Shown piece after piece: positions 53,985-64,000 of a DNA stretch of 64,000 nt. The notes under the pieces are model-generated. The model saw only the letters and a list, made by a program, of their open reading frames with translations. It searched no databases and was not told the origin of the DNA. Numbering within the stretch: the stretch's first letter is position 1; every line of letters begins with the position of its first letter. The position numbers and the translations under genes were made by a program. Origin of the DNA: DASUPK01 sp963848955 (lineage in GTDB: Bacteria > Actinomycetota > Thermoleophilia > Solirubrobacterales > 70-9); assembly GCA_963848955.1 (NCBI GenBank), contig CAWKFQ010000024.1, positions 310,001 to 374,000 on the forward strand, given 5' to 3'.

Positions 53985-55250
53985 ATGCCCGAGAGGTTCA
54001 AGGCCCCGAGGGGCACCTTCGACATCCTCCCCGAGCAGGAACCGGTGCGCCGCCGGATCCACTCATCCGCGCGGCGGATGCTCGAGGCCGCCGGCTACGG
54101 CCGCATCGAGACGCCCGTCTTCGAGGACACCGACCTCTTCGCCCGCGGCGTCGGCGAGTCCACCGACATCGTCCAGAAGCAGATGTTCACCTTCACCGAC
54201 CAGGGCGGCCGGTCTCTCACCCTCCGGCCGGAGGCGACGGCCTCGATCTGCCGGGCCTACCTCGAGCACGGCATGCAGACGCGCGCACAGCCGGTGAAGC
54301 TCTGGACGGACGGCCCGTTCTTCCGGCACGAGCGCCCGCAGGCGGGCCGCTACCGGCAGTTCACCCAGGTCGATGCCGAGGCGATCGGCTCCGATTCGCC
54401 GCTGGTCGACGCAGAGATGATCGTGCTGGCGGGCGACATCCTCACCGAGCTCGGCGTCCCGGGCGTACGGCTGCTGCTCGGCAGTCTCGGCACTCCGGCC
54501 ACGCGCAGCGCCTATGTCGACGAGCTCCGCGACTACCTTCGCTCCCACGAGGCCGAGCTCTCCGAGGAGGTCCGGAGCCGGCTCGACGTCAATCCGCTGC
54601 GCGCCTTCGATGCCGACCACGAGGGGACCCGCAAGGTGATGGCCGACGCGCCGACGCTGCTGGATCGGCTCGATCCGGCCGACGCCGAGCATTTCGAGCG
54701 GGTGCGCGAGCACCTCGATCGCAACGGTGTCGCCTATGAGCTCGACCCGACCCTGGTCCGCGGTCTCGACTACTACACGCGGACCGTCTTCGAGTTCGAG
54801 TGCGAACGGCTGGGCGCGCAGTCCGGGATCGGCGGCGGGGGCCGCTACGACGGCCTGATCGAGCAGCTGGGAGGACCGCCGACCGCGGCCTGCGGCTGGG
54901 CCCTCGGGGTCGACCGGATCGCGCTCGCCCTCGAGGACGCGGAGGCGGGTCAAGCCGATCAGCGGCGCGGAGTCTTCGTGGTCGCCGAGTCCGATGACCG
55001 CGCCGTCGCCCTCGCCCTGGTCACCGAGCTGCGGCGCACGGGCCTCGAGGCCGACCTCGACCTGGCCGACCGTGCGATCAAGGGGCAGATGAAGCAGGCG
55101 GATCGGGTCGGGGCGAGCTACGCGCTGATCCTCTCCGGCGACGGCAAGGCGACCCTTCGGGACATGACCTCGGGTGAGGAGCGGGAGGTCGATCCGGCTC
55201 GGGTCGCCGAGGAAATCGCGGTGCTAGCTGAGAGACTGGCGTCGCCATGA
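53985..55250 (+). CDS. hisS: Histidyl-tRNA synthetase
   Basis: 421 residues, intact. Class II core: start FKAPRGTFDILPEQEPVRR, motif 2 FFRHERPQAGRYRQFTQVDAE, histidine-binding LVRGLDYYTRTVFEFE and GIGGGGRYDGLIEQLGG, motif 3 GWALGVDRIALAL, and a C-terminal anticodon-binding domain. Charges tRNA-His. Its stop overlaps the aspS ATG. Confidence 0.97.
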   Translation: MPERFKAPRGTFDILPEQEPVRRRIHSSARRMLEAAGYGRIETPVFEDTDLFARGVGESTDIVQKQMFTFTDQGGRSLTLRPEATASICRAYLEHGMQTRAQPVKLWTDGPFFRHERPQAGRYRQFTQVDAEAIGSDSPLVDAEMIVLAGDILTELGVPGVRLLLGSLGTPATRSAYVDELRDYLRSHEAELSEEVRSRLDVNPLRAFDADHEGTRKVMADAPTLLDRLDPADAEHFERVREHLDRNGVAYELDPTLVRGLDYYTRTVFEFECERLGAQSGIGGGGRYDGLIEQLGGPPTAACGWALGVDRIALALEDAEAGQADQRRGVFVVAESDDRAVALALVTELRRTGLEADLDLADRAIKGQMKQADRVGASYALILSGDGKATLRDMTSGEEREVDPARVAEEIAVLAERLASP

Positions 55251-57042
55251 GCGACGCCTTTCCGGGCCTGCGCCCGAACGAGTATCGAGACACCTGGTGC
55301 GGCCAGGTGCTGCCCGACAGGGTGGACACCGAGGTGCGCGTGGCCGGCTGGGTCCACCGCCGGCGCGACCACGGCGGCCTCGTCTTCATCGACCTGCGGG
55401 ACCGAACCGGATTGGTGCAGCTCGTCTTCCACCCCGACGAGGCCGGCGAAGCTTTCAAGCTCGGGCACGAGCTGCGATCCGAAGACGTGATCACGGCCTC
55501 CGGCTCGGTGGTGCGTCGCTCACCCGAGACCGTCAACGCTGACCTGCCGACCGGCGAGGTGGAGGTCCGGGTGAGGGACGCCCAACTGCTCTCCGACGCC
55601 GAGACCACGCCCTTCGAGATCGAGTCCTTCTCGGGTGAGGTGAGCGAGGAGACCCGACTGCGCTACCGCTACCTCGACCTCCGCCGGGACCGGATGAGGC
55701 AGGCGCTCGAGCTTCGCCACGAGGTGAGCGCGGCCATGCGGGAGTTCCTGTCGGGCGAAGGATTCATCGAGATCGAGACGCCGATCCTGACCCGGTCGAC
55801 CCCCGAGGGGGCTCGTGACTTCCTGGTCCCTAGCCGCCTCCAGAAAGGCTCCTTCTACGCGCTGCCGCAGTCGCCCCAGCTCTTCAAGCAACTTCTCATG
55901 ATCGGAGGTTTCGAGCGCTATTTTCAGATCGCGCGCTGCTTCAGGGACGAGGATCTGCGCGCCGACCGCCAACCGGACTTCACGCAGCTGGACATCGAGA
56001 TGTCCTTCGTCGACGCCGACGACGTGATCGACCTGAACGAGCGCCTCCTGGCGTTCGTGCTGGGCAAGTGCGGCGTCGAGGTCTCCCTGCCGATGCGGCG
56101 GATCACCTACGACCAGGCCTTCGATCGATACGGGACGGACAAGCCGGACCTCCGGTTCGGGCTCGAGCTGCACGACCTCACCGAGGTCTTCCGCGGCTCA
56201 GAGTTCAACGCCTTCAGGCAGGCGATCGAGGGTGGGGCGGTGGTGCGCGGCCTCAATGCCGGGGCGCGGGAGATGTCGAGGGCCGAACTCGACGGCCTCG
56301 TGGCCGAGGCGACCGAGCTCGGCGCCAAGGGCCTGGTCTGGGCCGTGGTCGAGTCCGACGGCTGGCGGTCGCCCGTCGCCAAGTTCCTCTCCGCCGACGA
56401 GATCGCTCGCTGCCAATCGAGGAGCTCGGCGCGAGCGAGGGCGATGTGCTCTTGGTCGTCGCCGACCAGCCGCTCGTCTCAGGCGCGGTCCTCGGCGAGC
56501 TCCGCCGCCGGCTGGGGGAGCGCCTGGGCCTGATCGACGCGGAGGCGAATGAGCTCACCTGGATCGTCGACTGGCCGCTGCTCGGCTGGGACGCCGAGGG
56601 CGACCGCTGGGATCCGCTGAACCACCCCTTCACCTCGCCCGCCGGCGAGTTCGATCCCGGCGATCCGGGCGCCGCGCGGGCCAAGGCCTACGACGTCGTC
56701 TGGAACGGATGGGAGATTGGTGGAGGCTCGATCCGCATCAGTGACCCCGAGGTGCAGCGACAGGTGTTTGGAGCGATCGGAATCGACGAACAGGAGGCCG
56801 AGGAGCGCTTCGGCTTCCTCCTCGAGGCGTTGCGCTACGGCGCACCGCCTCACGGCGGGATCGCCTACGGCCTCGACCGGATGGTCGCGCTGCTGCACCG
56901 CACAGAGTCGATCCGCGACGTGATCGCCTTCCCGAAGACTGCATCGGGCACGGATCCGCTCACCGGCGCCCCGGCTCCGGTGGACGAGCGCCAGCTGCGC
57001 GAACTCGGGATCTCCGTTCGAAGCGGGGGTGGAAAGGGCTAG
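55247..57042 (+). CDS. aspS: Aspartyl-tRNA synthetase (frameshifted)
   Basis: About 598 residues after a one-base correction near 56411, inside the bacterial GAD insertion domain. N-terminal OB anticodon domain (TEVRVAGWVHRRRDHGGLVFIDLRDRTGLVQLVF), class II motif 1 region (FIEIETPILTRSTPEGARDFLVPSR), motif 2 FRDEDLRADRQPDFTQLDIEM, and motif 3 GIAYGLDRMVALL in the second frame. Essential gene, so the shift is almost certainly a sequence error. Coupled to hisS. Confidence 0.95.
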
Positions 57043-57046
57043 TCAG

Positions 57047-58363
57047 ATGGAAGGCCGCCTTCCTCCGGACGACGACGATCTGTTCGAGTGGACGGATGCG
57101 CCCGCGCGGCCGCCCCGGCGGCAGCGCGAGCCGGGGACAGGTGAACGCGAGCGTGTCGGGCGCCGCAGCGACACAGAGGAGAGGCGCCGCGTGCGCGGCG
57201 AAACCGGCGAGTTCGAGCGCAGCGGCAGACGGCCGCCACCCGGGCGCCGGGCCCGCCGGCGCGATCTGCCGGCGAGGGTACGTCGCCGCCAGGATCTGAT
57301 GATCGGCGCGGGCGTGGCGCTGGTGATCGTCCTGCTGATCGTCGCGATCTCGAGCGGGGGAGGCGGGAGCAGCGAGCCAACGATCGGGTTGAAGCGCCTG
57401 GTCGGCCAGTCGATCGTCGCCAGGCTCGGCGCCAAGGGGCCAGATCAGGCGCTGATCCGGCGGGTCAGGCAGGGGCGAGTCGGCGGGGTGATCGCCTTCA
57501 ACAAGGACGCCACCAAGCTCAAGGCTGACATCGCGACCCTCCAGCAGGCCGCGAGCGCCGGCGACAGCCCGCCTCTGCTCGTGATGACCGATCAGGAGGG
57601 CGGTGACGTGAAGCGGCTGCCTCAGGGCCCGCCAAACGCCTCGCCGGCCCAACTCGGCCGAAACGGCGACGAGAACCAGGCCCGCGATCAGGGGAAGGCG
57701 ACCGGCTCCTACCTGAGGGGCCTCGGCGTCAACGTCGACCTGGCGCCGGTGCTCGACGTCGCTCATCAGAACACCGCGCCAACGATCAAGAGCCGCACCT
57801 TCGGATCGGACCCGGCCGTGGTCACCGAGGTCGGGGTCGCCTTCGCCCAGGGGCTGCAGGATGGCGGGGTGGTGGCCACGGCGAAGCACTTCCCTGGCAT
57901 CGGCTCGGCGACGGTGAGCACCGACGAGCGGCCGACTGACATCGCGGCGACCAGCGACCAGCTGCAGAACGACCTCGAGCCGTTCAAGGGCGCGATCGCG
58001 GCGGGGGTGAAGATGGTGATGGTCTCGACCGCGGGCTACCCGACCCTCGGTTCCAAGAAGCAGGCCGCGTTCTCGCCCGCGATCGTCAGCGGGCTGCTGC
58101 GCGATCAGCTCGGCTTCGACGGCGTGGTGATCACCGACGATCTGGAGGCGCCGGCCGTCACCGAGACGACCGCACCGGTGGTGGCGGCGACCAGCGCGAT
58201 CAGGGCAGGGGACGACCTGCTGCTCTACGGTCAGAGCACGGGCGCTTCCGACCGGGCCTTCCGGTCGCTGGTCAGCGAGGTGAAGAGCGGCGACCTCAAC
58301 CGCTCTCTCTTCCAAAACGCCTACGACCGGATCACGTCGCTGAAGGACAGCCCCACGGGATAG
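57047..58363 (+). CDS. Membrane-anchored GH3 (NagZ-like) glycosidase
   Basis: About 438 residues from ATG 57047. A basic, disordered cytosolic stretch (about 1-84), one membrane helix (about 85-105), then a GH3 barrel outside: LVGQSIVARLG, GGVIAFNKD, VMTDQEGGDVKRLPQGP, LAPVLDV, ATAKHFPGIGSATVSTDE (dyad His region), and GVVITDDLEAPAVT (nucleophile Asp). Probably cleaves beta-N-acetylglucosaminyl links in cell-wall material at the outer face. Four bases after the aspS stop. Confidence 0.88.
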   Translation: MEGRLPPDDDDLFEWTDAPARPPRRQREPGTGERERVGRRSDTEERRRVRGETGEFERSGRRPPPGRRARRRDLPARVRRRQDLMIGAGVALVIVLLIVAISSGGGGSSEPTIGLKRLVGQSIVARLGAKGPDQALIRRVRQGRVGGVIAFNKDATKLKADIATLQQAASAGDSPPLLVMTDQEGGDVKRLPQGPPNASPAQLGRNGDENQARDQGKATGSYLRGLGVNVDLAPVLDVAHQNTAPTIKSRTFGSDPAVVTEVGVAFAQGLQDGGVVATAKHFPGIGSATVSTDERPTDIAATSDQLQNDLEPFKGAIAAGVKMVMVSTAGYPTLGSKKQAAFSPAIVSGLLRDQLGFDGVVITDDLEAPAVTETTAPVVAATSAIRAGDDLLLYGQSTGASDRAFRSLVSEVKSGDLNRSLFQNAYDRITSLKDSPTG

Positions 58364-58409
58364 GGTCCCGCGCGAATTTCCTGTCCACTCTCCGACGGGA
58401 GGGAGACCC

Positions 58410-59429
58410 ATGAACGACGTTCTTCGGCCGGACGACACGCGCGATGCGCTGCGCAAGGTCGGCGGGCTTCTGATCGGGCTCGCCGCACTGATGATCTACA
58501 TCCGCAAGGGGCCGTTCCTTGCGACGAACAACCAGCAATGGGCGGCCTTCCCCATATTCCTCGTGCTCGGGATCCCCGCCGTCTACCTGTACGGGAGCAT
58601 CCTGACCCGGCCCCAGACCGGCGAGCTCCGGCCCTGGCAGGCGGTGCACAACGTCCTCGGCCTGATCTTCGTGCCGTTTGCGCTGGGGCAGTTCGTGGAC
58701 GTCATCGGGGGGACGCCGACCGCCTCCCTGAACGTCTTCTGGATTTTCGCCGTGACCGCTGCGCTCGGCTTCTACGCGGGCGCCCGGGCCGGGGTGCGGG
58801 TTCAGTTCCTGCTCGGATCGATCGCGGTGATCGTCTCCTGGACCGCGCTCTGGGACAAGATCCTCTCCGGGGGGATCAGTGCGCACTGGGGCATCTACCG
58901 CGGGCTCCTCGGGATCCTCGCGATCGGCCTGCTGGCGGCCGCCCTGTACGTCTGGCGCAACAACCCCGGCGGCGACGACGTGGGCGCCAGCGCGACGGCT
59001 CCCTCGGGGGACCTCGGCCTCTGGAAGGCGTCGGAGCTCGTCACCGGCGCCGGGATCGCGGCGGTGATCGCCTGTGCCCTGGGAATCACCGCGATCGGCA
59101 ACCTGAACCCGCTCAGTGGGAGCACGCCGCCGATCCAGACCAGCAACTTCTGGGACATCATTCTGCTGCTGGTCTCCCTGGGGCTGGTGGCGATCGGCTC
59201 GCAGATCGGGCCGCGGGGACCGGTCTACGTCGGTGGGATCGGCCTGGCGCTGTTCCTGGTGATCGCCGGTCTCGACCTCAACTCGGACAATCCCAATCCG
59301 TTCAAGCTCGGTATCTGGCCGTGGGCGTTGCTCATCCTCGGGCTGATCGGCATCGGGCTCAGCTTCACGCGCGAGGCGAGCCTCGGCGACCAGCCACGGC
59401 GCTTCACCGAGAACCTGCGCAGAGAATGA
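58410..59429 (+). CDS. Polytopic membrane protein of unknown function
   Basis: 339 residues, about nine helices (VGGLLIGLAALMIYI, AAFPIFLVLGIPAVYLYG, WDIILLLVSLGLVAIGSQIG, WPWALLILGLIGIGLSF), good ribosome-binding site GGGAGGGAGA. No signature motif recognised. Basic and polar ends are inside. Confidence 0.75.
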   Translation: MNDVLRPDDTRDALRKVGGLLIGLAALMIYIRKGPFLATNNQQWAAFPIFLVLGIPAVYLYGSILTRPQTGELRPWQAVHNVLGLIFVPFALGQFVDVIGGTPTASLNVFWIFAVTAALGFYAGARAGVRVQFLLGSIAVIVSWTALWDKILSGGISAHWGIYRGLLGILAIGLLAAALYVWRNNPGGDDVGASATAPSGDLGLWKASELVTGAGIAAVIACALGITAIGNLNPLSGSTPPIQTSNFWDIILLLVSLGLVAIGSQIGPRGPVYVGGIGLALFLVIAGLDLNSDNPNPFKLGIWPWALLILGLIGIGLSFTREASLGDQPRRFTENLRRE

Positions 59430-59493
59430 TGCGAGGGTAGACGCGAGGGCGCGCCACCAGGCGCGACCCGTTGTGTTGACAGCAACCGTTTTG

Positions 59494-59854
59494 ATGAGCG
59501 CGCAGGACCCAGCCGAGCTTGCTCGCCGCTTCCTGGCCGCCCTCAGCGCCGGCGACCAGACGGCGGTGGGCGAGCTGGTGCACCCCGAGGTCGAGATCCG
59601 CACCGAGCGGACCATCCACCGCGGCCGGCTCGCCGCGATGAAGTGGTCGGGCAAGGTCTTCGACCACCTGTTTCGGCGCTACGTGCCCATCGAGATCGAG
59701 GAGACGACGAGCGGCGTCCTGGTCCACGCCGAGCTGCAGTACGTCTGGCGGGACAGCGGGAAGGTCGGTGACACACTCCCGCGTCGCGATCGAGCTCGGG
59801 GTCCGCGACGGACTGATCTCCTCCTGGTATCCTCCTCGACGAGCCGGAGTAGGC
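59494..59854 (+). CDS. SnoaL-like (NTF2-fold) small protein (frameshifted)
   Basis: About 120 residues. DPAELARRFLAALSAGDQTAVGELVHPEVEIRTERTIHRGRLAAMKWSGKVFDHLFRRYVPIEIEE is a standard SnoaL-like beginning; strands VLVHAELQYVWRDSG follow. A shift near 59772 leads to RVAIELGVRDGLISSWY. The exact end is uncertain because a second shift may precede the stop. 59855-60046 holds nothing I can identify. Confidence 0.65.
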
Positions 59855-60046
59855 CAAACCCGGTGCTAGATTTGGGTGAGGCCCGAGCCTGTACGCCAAC
59901 CGCTTCAAACGTTGACCCAACACAACTGGCTTGGGGGTCGATTTCCGGCAGTCCCTCGGGGTCGTCGGTAGACCACCACCTATGCGACACGGGTTACCAA
60001 GCCGGAGCGGAAAACGGCAGGCTGGAGCCTCCTTAACCTTGACGGG

Positions 60047-60415
60047 GTGAACAGGGATCTCTTAGAGGAGTACCTCGCCGACAACTCGCGGCGCGGGCCG
60101 GCGCCGGAGGGCGCCTTCAGCGGCTCGGCCGGCGGTGCGCCATGCGGGGATCTGGTCCGGATCTCGCTGCTGGCTCGCGGGGGCCGCATCGAGCGCGTGA
60201 GATTCGATCACGAGGGTTGCTCCGCGACGGCTGCGGCCGCCGCGGCGACGGCCGAGCTCGCCGAGGGAGTACCGGTGCTCGAGGCGGCGCGGGTGGGCCC
60301 CGACGAGATCACCGCAGAGCTCGGCGGTCTCGGGCCAAGTCATCGCCACGCGGCGGTCCTCACCGCGGATGCGCTCCACCGCGCGCTCTCCGGCCTCGCC
60401 GGCTCTGGGCGTGAA
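60047..60415 (+). CDS. IscU/NifU-like scaffold domain, likely fused to MnmA
   Basis: About 120 residues. SGSAGGAPCGDLVRISLLARGGRIERVRFDHEGCSATAAAAA carries two of the three IscU cluster Cys (33 and 58). The third is missing, with His/Ala in the expected C-terminal helix (SHRHAAVLTADALHRAL). The frame stays open into mnmA, and the mnmA frame takes over within a few codons, so a fused IscU-MnmA protein split by an indel is the simplest reading. Alternatively the genes overlap, with mnmA starting at GTG 60411. May hand sulfur or a cluster to MnmA (inference). Confidence 0.75.
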
Positions 60416-61490
60416 GCTCACCCGGGCCCCGAGCGACGGCGAGCGGGTGCTGGTTGCGCTGAGTGGCGGGGTGGACTCCGCCGTCGCGGCCCTGCGCGAG
60501 CGCGAGGCCGGCGCGCGAGGTCGTCGCGGTCACCCTGAAGCTCTGGGCCGACCAGCGCACCGATGGCGAGCGCAGTTGCTGCTCGCCCGAGGCGGTGCTC
60601 GGCGCGCGCCGGGTCGCTCATTCGCTCGGGATCCCCCACCTGACCCTGGACCTGGAGACCGAGTTCCGCGCCGGCGTGGTCGGTCCGTTCCTGCGGGGCT
60701 ACACGGAGGGGAGCACCCCGAACCCGTGCGTGCTCTGCAACGGCGAGCTGCGAATCGACGCGATGATCGCCCTGGCCGGCCGGCTCGGCGATGCCAGGCT
60801 CGCGACCGGCCACTACGCGCGGATCGTCGACGACGGCGACGGCCCGCTGCTCGCCGCGGCGGCGGATTCGGCAAAGGACCAGACCTACATGCTCTCCGGG
60901 CTCCGGCCCGGTTCCCTCGCCCGGCTGCGCTTCCCGCTGGCGCGAGTTGACCAAGCCGGAGGTGCGCGAGATCGCCTCGCGCGCCGGGCTCGAGGTCGCG
61001 GGCCGCGCCGAAAGCCAGGACCTCTGCTTCCTTGCCGGCCAGGGCAAGCGGGAGTTCCTGCGCCGCCACGCCGGCCTCGACGAGCGGCCGGGCGACGTCG
61101 TCGACCGGCGTGGCCGCCGGCTCGGCACGCATGCCGGCCACCACAACTTCACCGTCGGCCAGCGGCGCGGCCTGGGCGTGGGCAGCGCGGAGCCGCTCTA
61201 CGTGCTCGCCACCGATGCCGCCACCAACACGGTGGTCGCGGGCCCGCGGAGCGAGCTCGCAACCCGGAGGCTCCGGATCCGCGGTGCGCGCCTGCACCGC
61301 CCCGCGGAGCGGGTGGACGGGGTCCGCCTTCGCTACCACTCGCCGAGGCGCGAGCTGCCGCCTGGAGTTGAGCGGCGATCCCAGCGAGGCGGTCGTCGCC
61401 CTCGCCGAGCCGGTGGATGGGGCGGCCCCGGGTCAGGTCGCATGCCTGCTGGACGGCGACCTGGTCGTGGGTCACGGCACGATCGTCTAG
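60411..61490 (+). CDS. mnmA: tRNA 2-thiouridylase MnmA (frameshifted)
   Basis: PP-loop ALSGGVDSAVAAL, catalytic Cys in NPCVLCNGELR, ATGHYARI, second Cys in ESQDLCFLAGQGK, and C-terminal barrel (HHNFTVGQRRGLGVG). About 360 residues across four frame segments, with shifts near 60510, 60948 and 61365. Thiolates U34 of Glu, Gln and Lys tRNAs. All family parts are in order, so indel errors rather than decay are likely. Confidence 0.92.
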
Positions 61491-61555
61491 CGGTAGATCC
61501 GGCGGCGGTGTTTGTGGCCGCCGTAGGTGGTGACGCCGTCCTTAGACTCCGCCGC

Positions 61556-64000
61556 ATGAAGGCCGAGGAGATCCGCAAGACCTATCTCTCCTTCTTCGAG
61601 GAGCGTGGGCACAGGATCGTGCCCTCGGCGTCGCTGGTGCCCTCGGTCGCACGACCCGTCGGTGCTTCTGACGACGGCCGGGATGCAGCCCTTCAAGCCC
61701 TACTTCCTCGGCCGGGAGCAGCCGCCGGCGTCGAGACTCACGGACGTGCAGCGCTGCTTCCGCACCACCGACATCGAGGAGGTCGGCAACACCGAGCGGC
61801 ATCTCACCTTCTTCGAGATGCTCGGCAACTGGAGCTTCGGCGACTACTTCAAGGAGCAGTCGATTCACTGGGGCTGGGAGCTCTCGACCGAGGGCTTCGG
61901 CTTCGATCCCGAGCAGATCTGGGTGACAGTCTTCGAGGGCGACGACGAGCTCGGCCTCGGCCCCGACACCGAGGCCATCGAGATCTGGCGCGGAGTCGGC
62001 GTGCCCGAGGAGCGAATCGTGCGGCTGCCGCGCTCGGAGAACTTCTGGCAGGCGGGCCCGACCGGGCCCTGTGGGCCCTGCTCGGAGATGTACTTCGACC
62101 GCGGCGAGGAGTTCGGCCGGCAGGGCGACCTCCCGGGCGGCGACACCGACCGCTTCCTCGAGTACTGGAACCACGTCTTCATGACCTACGACCTGGCCGA
62201 GGACGGCACGCTCGCGGAGCTGCCGATGAAGAACATCGACACCGGCATGGGGGTCGAGCGGATGGCGGCGATCCTCCAGGGAGTCGACTCGGTGTTCGAG
62301 ACCGATTCGCTGTGGCCCCTGATCGAGCTGGCCGAGGAGCTCTCCGGCCGTGCCTATTCGGACGGCGGCCCCACGACCCGCGCCATGCGCATCCTCGCCG
62401 ACCATTCCCGCGGAACGGCGGCCTTGATCGCCGACGGCGTCGTGCCCTCGAACGAGGACCGCGGCTACGTGCTGCGCCGGATCATGCGCCGCGCGATCCA
62501 GCAGGGCCGCTCGATCGACCTGCCGTCGCCGTTCATGGAGCGCTTCGCCGGCCGCGCGCTGGACCTGCTCGCTCCGGCCTACCCGGAGCTCGCCGGGGAG
62601 CGCGAGAACGTGGTGCGCTGGGCGGCGGACGAGGAGGAGAGCTTCGGCCGCACCCTCGAGCGCGGCACCCAGATCCTCGCCGACCTGATCCGTCACGCTC
62701 ACGAGGACCGCACGTCGTGGATCGACGCCGAAGACGCGTTCAGGCTCCACGACACCTACGGGTTCCCCTATGACCTCACCAAGGAGCTGCTCGCCGAGCA
62801 GGGGCTCTCGGTGGACGATGAGGGCTTCGAGGAGCTGATGGACGAGCAGCGCTCCCGGGCGCGCACGGGGACGGCGACCGCGCACGGCTCCGAGGACCAC
62901 CACGGGGCTGTGCTCAGCTTCGCCTCGGCGGCCCCGCCGTCGCGCTTCGTCGGCTACCAGAAGCTCCGCGCCGAGACCAGCCTGCTGGCCGCCCAGGATG
63001 ATGACGCTCGCGCCCTGGTCAAGTTGGAGGAGAGCCCCTTCTATGCCGAGGGCGGCGGCCAGGTGGCGGACTCGGGCGAGGTCCGCTGGGAGGGCGGCAA
63101 TGCCCGGGTGGCCGACGTCTACCGGATCGGGGACGACCAGGCGGTGGAGCTCGACAGCCCGCTGGACGGACTCGCCCCCGGTGCCCGGGTCGAGGCGGAG
63201 GTCGACCACGTCGCGCGCTTCGCCACGATGCGGAACCACACGGCGACCCACCTGCTCCACGCGGCGCTCAGGGAGCGGCTCGGGACCCATGTGCGCCAGG
63301 CGGGCTCGGCGGTGCGGCCCGACAAGCTCCGCTTCGACTTCACCCACGGCGCCCCGCTGACCAACGAGGAGCTGCGCGACGATCGGCGATCGCGTCAATG
63401 AGTGGATCAAGGAGAGCCACGCGGTCCGCGCCTTGGAGATGTCGCGGATGGAGGCGGAGCGGCTCGGCGCGATGGCCCTGTTCGGCGAGAAGTACGGCGA
63501 CTGGGTCCGCGTGATCGAGGTGGAGGGCGTCTCCCGCGAGCTCTGCGGTGGCACCCATGTCGCCAACACCGCCACGATCGGGATCCTCGCGATCGCGTCA
63601 GAGGGGTCGAGCGCGGCGAACGTGCGCCGGATCGAGGCGCTCACCGGCCCCGCGGCGATCGACTGGTTCCGCCGCCGCTCCCGCGAGCTCTCCGAGGTCG
63701 GGGGGATCCTGGGTTCGGAGCAGGACCCGGTGGGCGGCGCCCGCCGCGCGGCCGACAGGATCGCCGAGCTCGAGGAGGAGACGAGGAAGGCGGGCTCCGA
63801 GGACCTCAGCAAGAAGGCGGAGGAGATCGCCGCGACCGGGCACAAGATCGGGGGGATCACGGTCTTCGTCGGCCGCGGGGAGGACGCCGACCAGCGCACG
63901 CTGCTCGATCTCGCCGACCGGATCAAGTCCCGCGCGGGCGCGGCGGCGGTCGTCCTCGGCGGCGCCGGGGACGGCAAGGCAGCGCTGGTCGCCAGCTTCA
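61556..64000 (+). CDS. alaS: Alanyl-tRNA synthetase, 3' end beyond window (frameshifted)
   Basis: From ATG 61556 (MKAEEIRKTYLSFFEERGHRIVPSASLVPS). Shifts near 61650 and 63382. Class II core DPSVLLTTAGMQPFKPYFLG, FRTTDIEEVGNTERHLTFFEMLGNWSFGDYFK, NIDTGMGVERMAAILQG. Editing domain with RNHTATHLLH and CGGTHV metal ligands. The C-Ala domain starts before the window end (DLADRIKSRAGAAAVVLGG). About 815 residues visible of about 870-890. Charges tRNA-Ala and clears Ser/Gly mischarging. Confidence 0.96.

Noticed and set aside
56400..56420. Programmed ribosomal frameshifting in aspS, mnmA or alaS
   Set aside because: No slippery heptamer with downstream structure is evident, and similar shifts occur in unrelated genes throughout; assembly error is simpler.

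Overview
This is a 64 kb, high-GC bacterial contig with densely packed genes, frequent ATGA/GTGA start-stop overlaps, many GTG starts and Thr/Pro-rich lipoproteins. Gene content (PknB-type kinase, F420/deazaflavin-type oxidoreductase, WS/DGAT acyltransferase, LAL-type LuxR regulators, amphi-Trp proteins, an IscU-like domain in front of MnmA) suggests an actinobacterium, probably class Thermoleophilia (Solirubrobacterales or relatives). That placement is an inference from gene content, not from a marker-gene tree.

Layout. 0-20 kb is ordinary chromosome: TrkA, an FAD reductase, tRNA-Gln, a heterodimeric ABC exporter, a Ser/Thr kinase locus, a DHA2 drug exporter, an ECF sigma factor with a SnoaL-like tail, an alpha/beta hydrolase plus WS/DGAT pair, a DMT transporter with its regulator, a cluster of related lipoproteins, and Ohr. 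20.13-45.84 kb is an island at an elongator-type tRNA(CAU) gene. The intact tRNA is at 45763-45836 (minus). A perfect 42-bp copy of its 3' half also occurs at 20133, 23420, 28206 and 41926, all in the same orientation. These cut the region into four head-to-tail segments, here called E1-E4 (3.3, 4.8, 13.7 and 3.8 kb). Decayed tyrosine-integrase sequence remains at some of the ends. 46-64 kb is chromosome again: a Liv-type amino-acid ABC transporter, an M29 aminopeptidase, a formiminotransferase-like protein, an MBL hydrolase, hisS-aspS, a GH3/NagZ-like protein, iscU-like/mnmA, and the start of alaS.

How the island works together. E3 is a stress and envelope cassette: Hsp20, two amphi-Trp proteins, HdeD, an AI-2E/PerM-like permease, a lipid kinase, a CorA-like transporter, a LAL regulator, a coiled-coil protein, DUF2252 and GH15. 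Six copies of an identically spaced 31-bp motif (ATCAC-N10-TGAYGAC-N3-TCACMC) lie 43-85 bp upstream of six E3 transcription units, always in the same orientation relative to the gene. I did not see it elsewhere in the window. It looks like the promoter or operator of a cassette-specific regulon and is the most interesting new signal here. E1 carries secreted proteins (trypsin-like lipoprotein, transglycosylase-like fragment, small Zn fingers). E2 carries a LAL regulator divergent from a berberine-bridge-type FAD oxidase. E4 carries a membrane protein, an integrase remnant, a PD-(D/E)XK-like nuclease and two Cys-containing secreted proteins.

Caution: at least 20 genes, including essential ones (aspS, mnmA, alaS), are split by single-base frameshifts. 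Most are probably uncorrected indels in the assembly, so I annotate merged genes and mark the approximate shift. Genes broken inside the island could be either errors or true decay.
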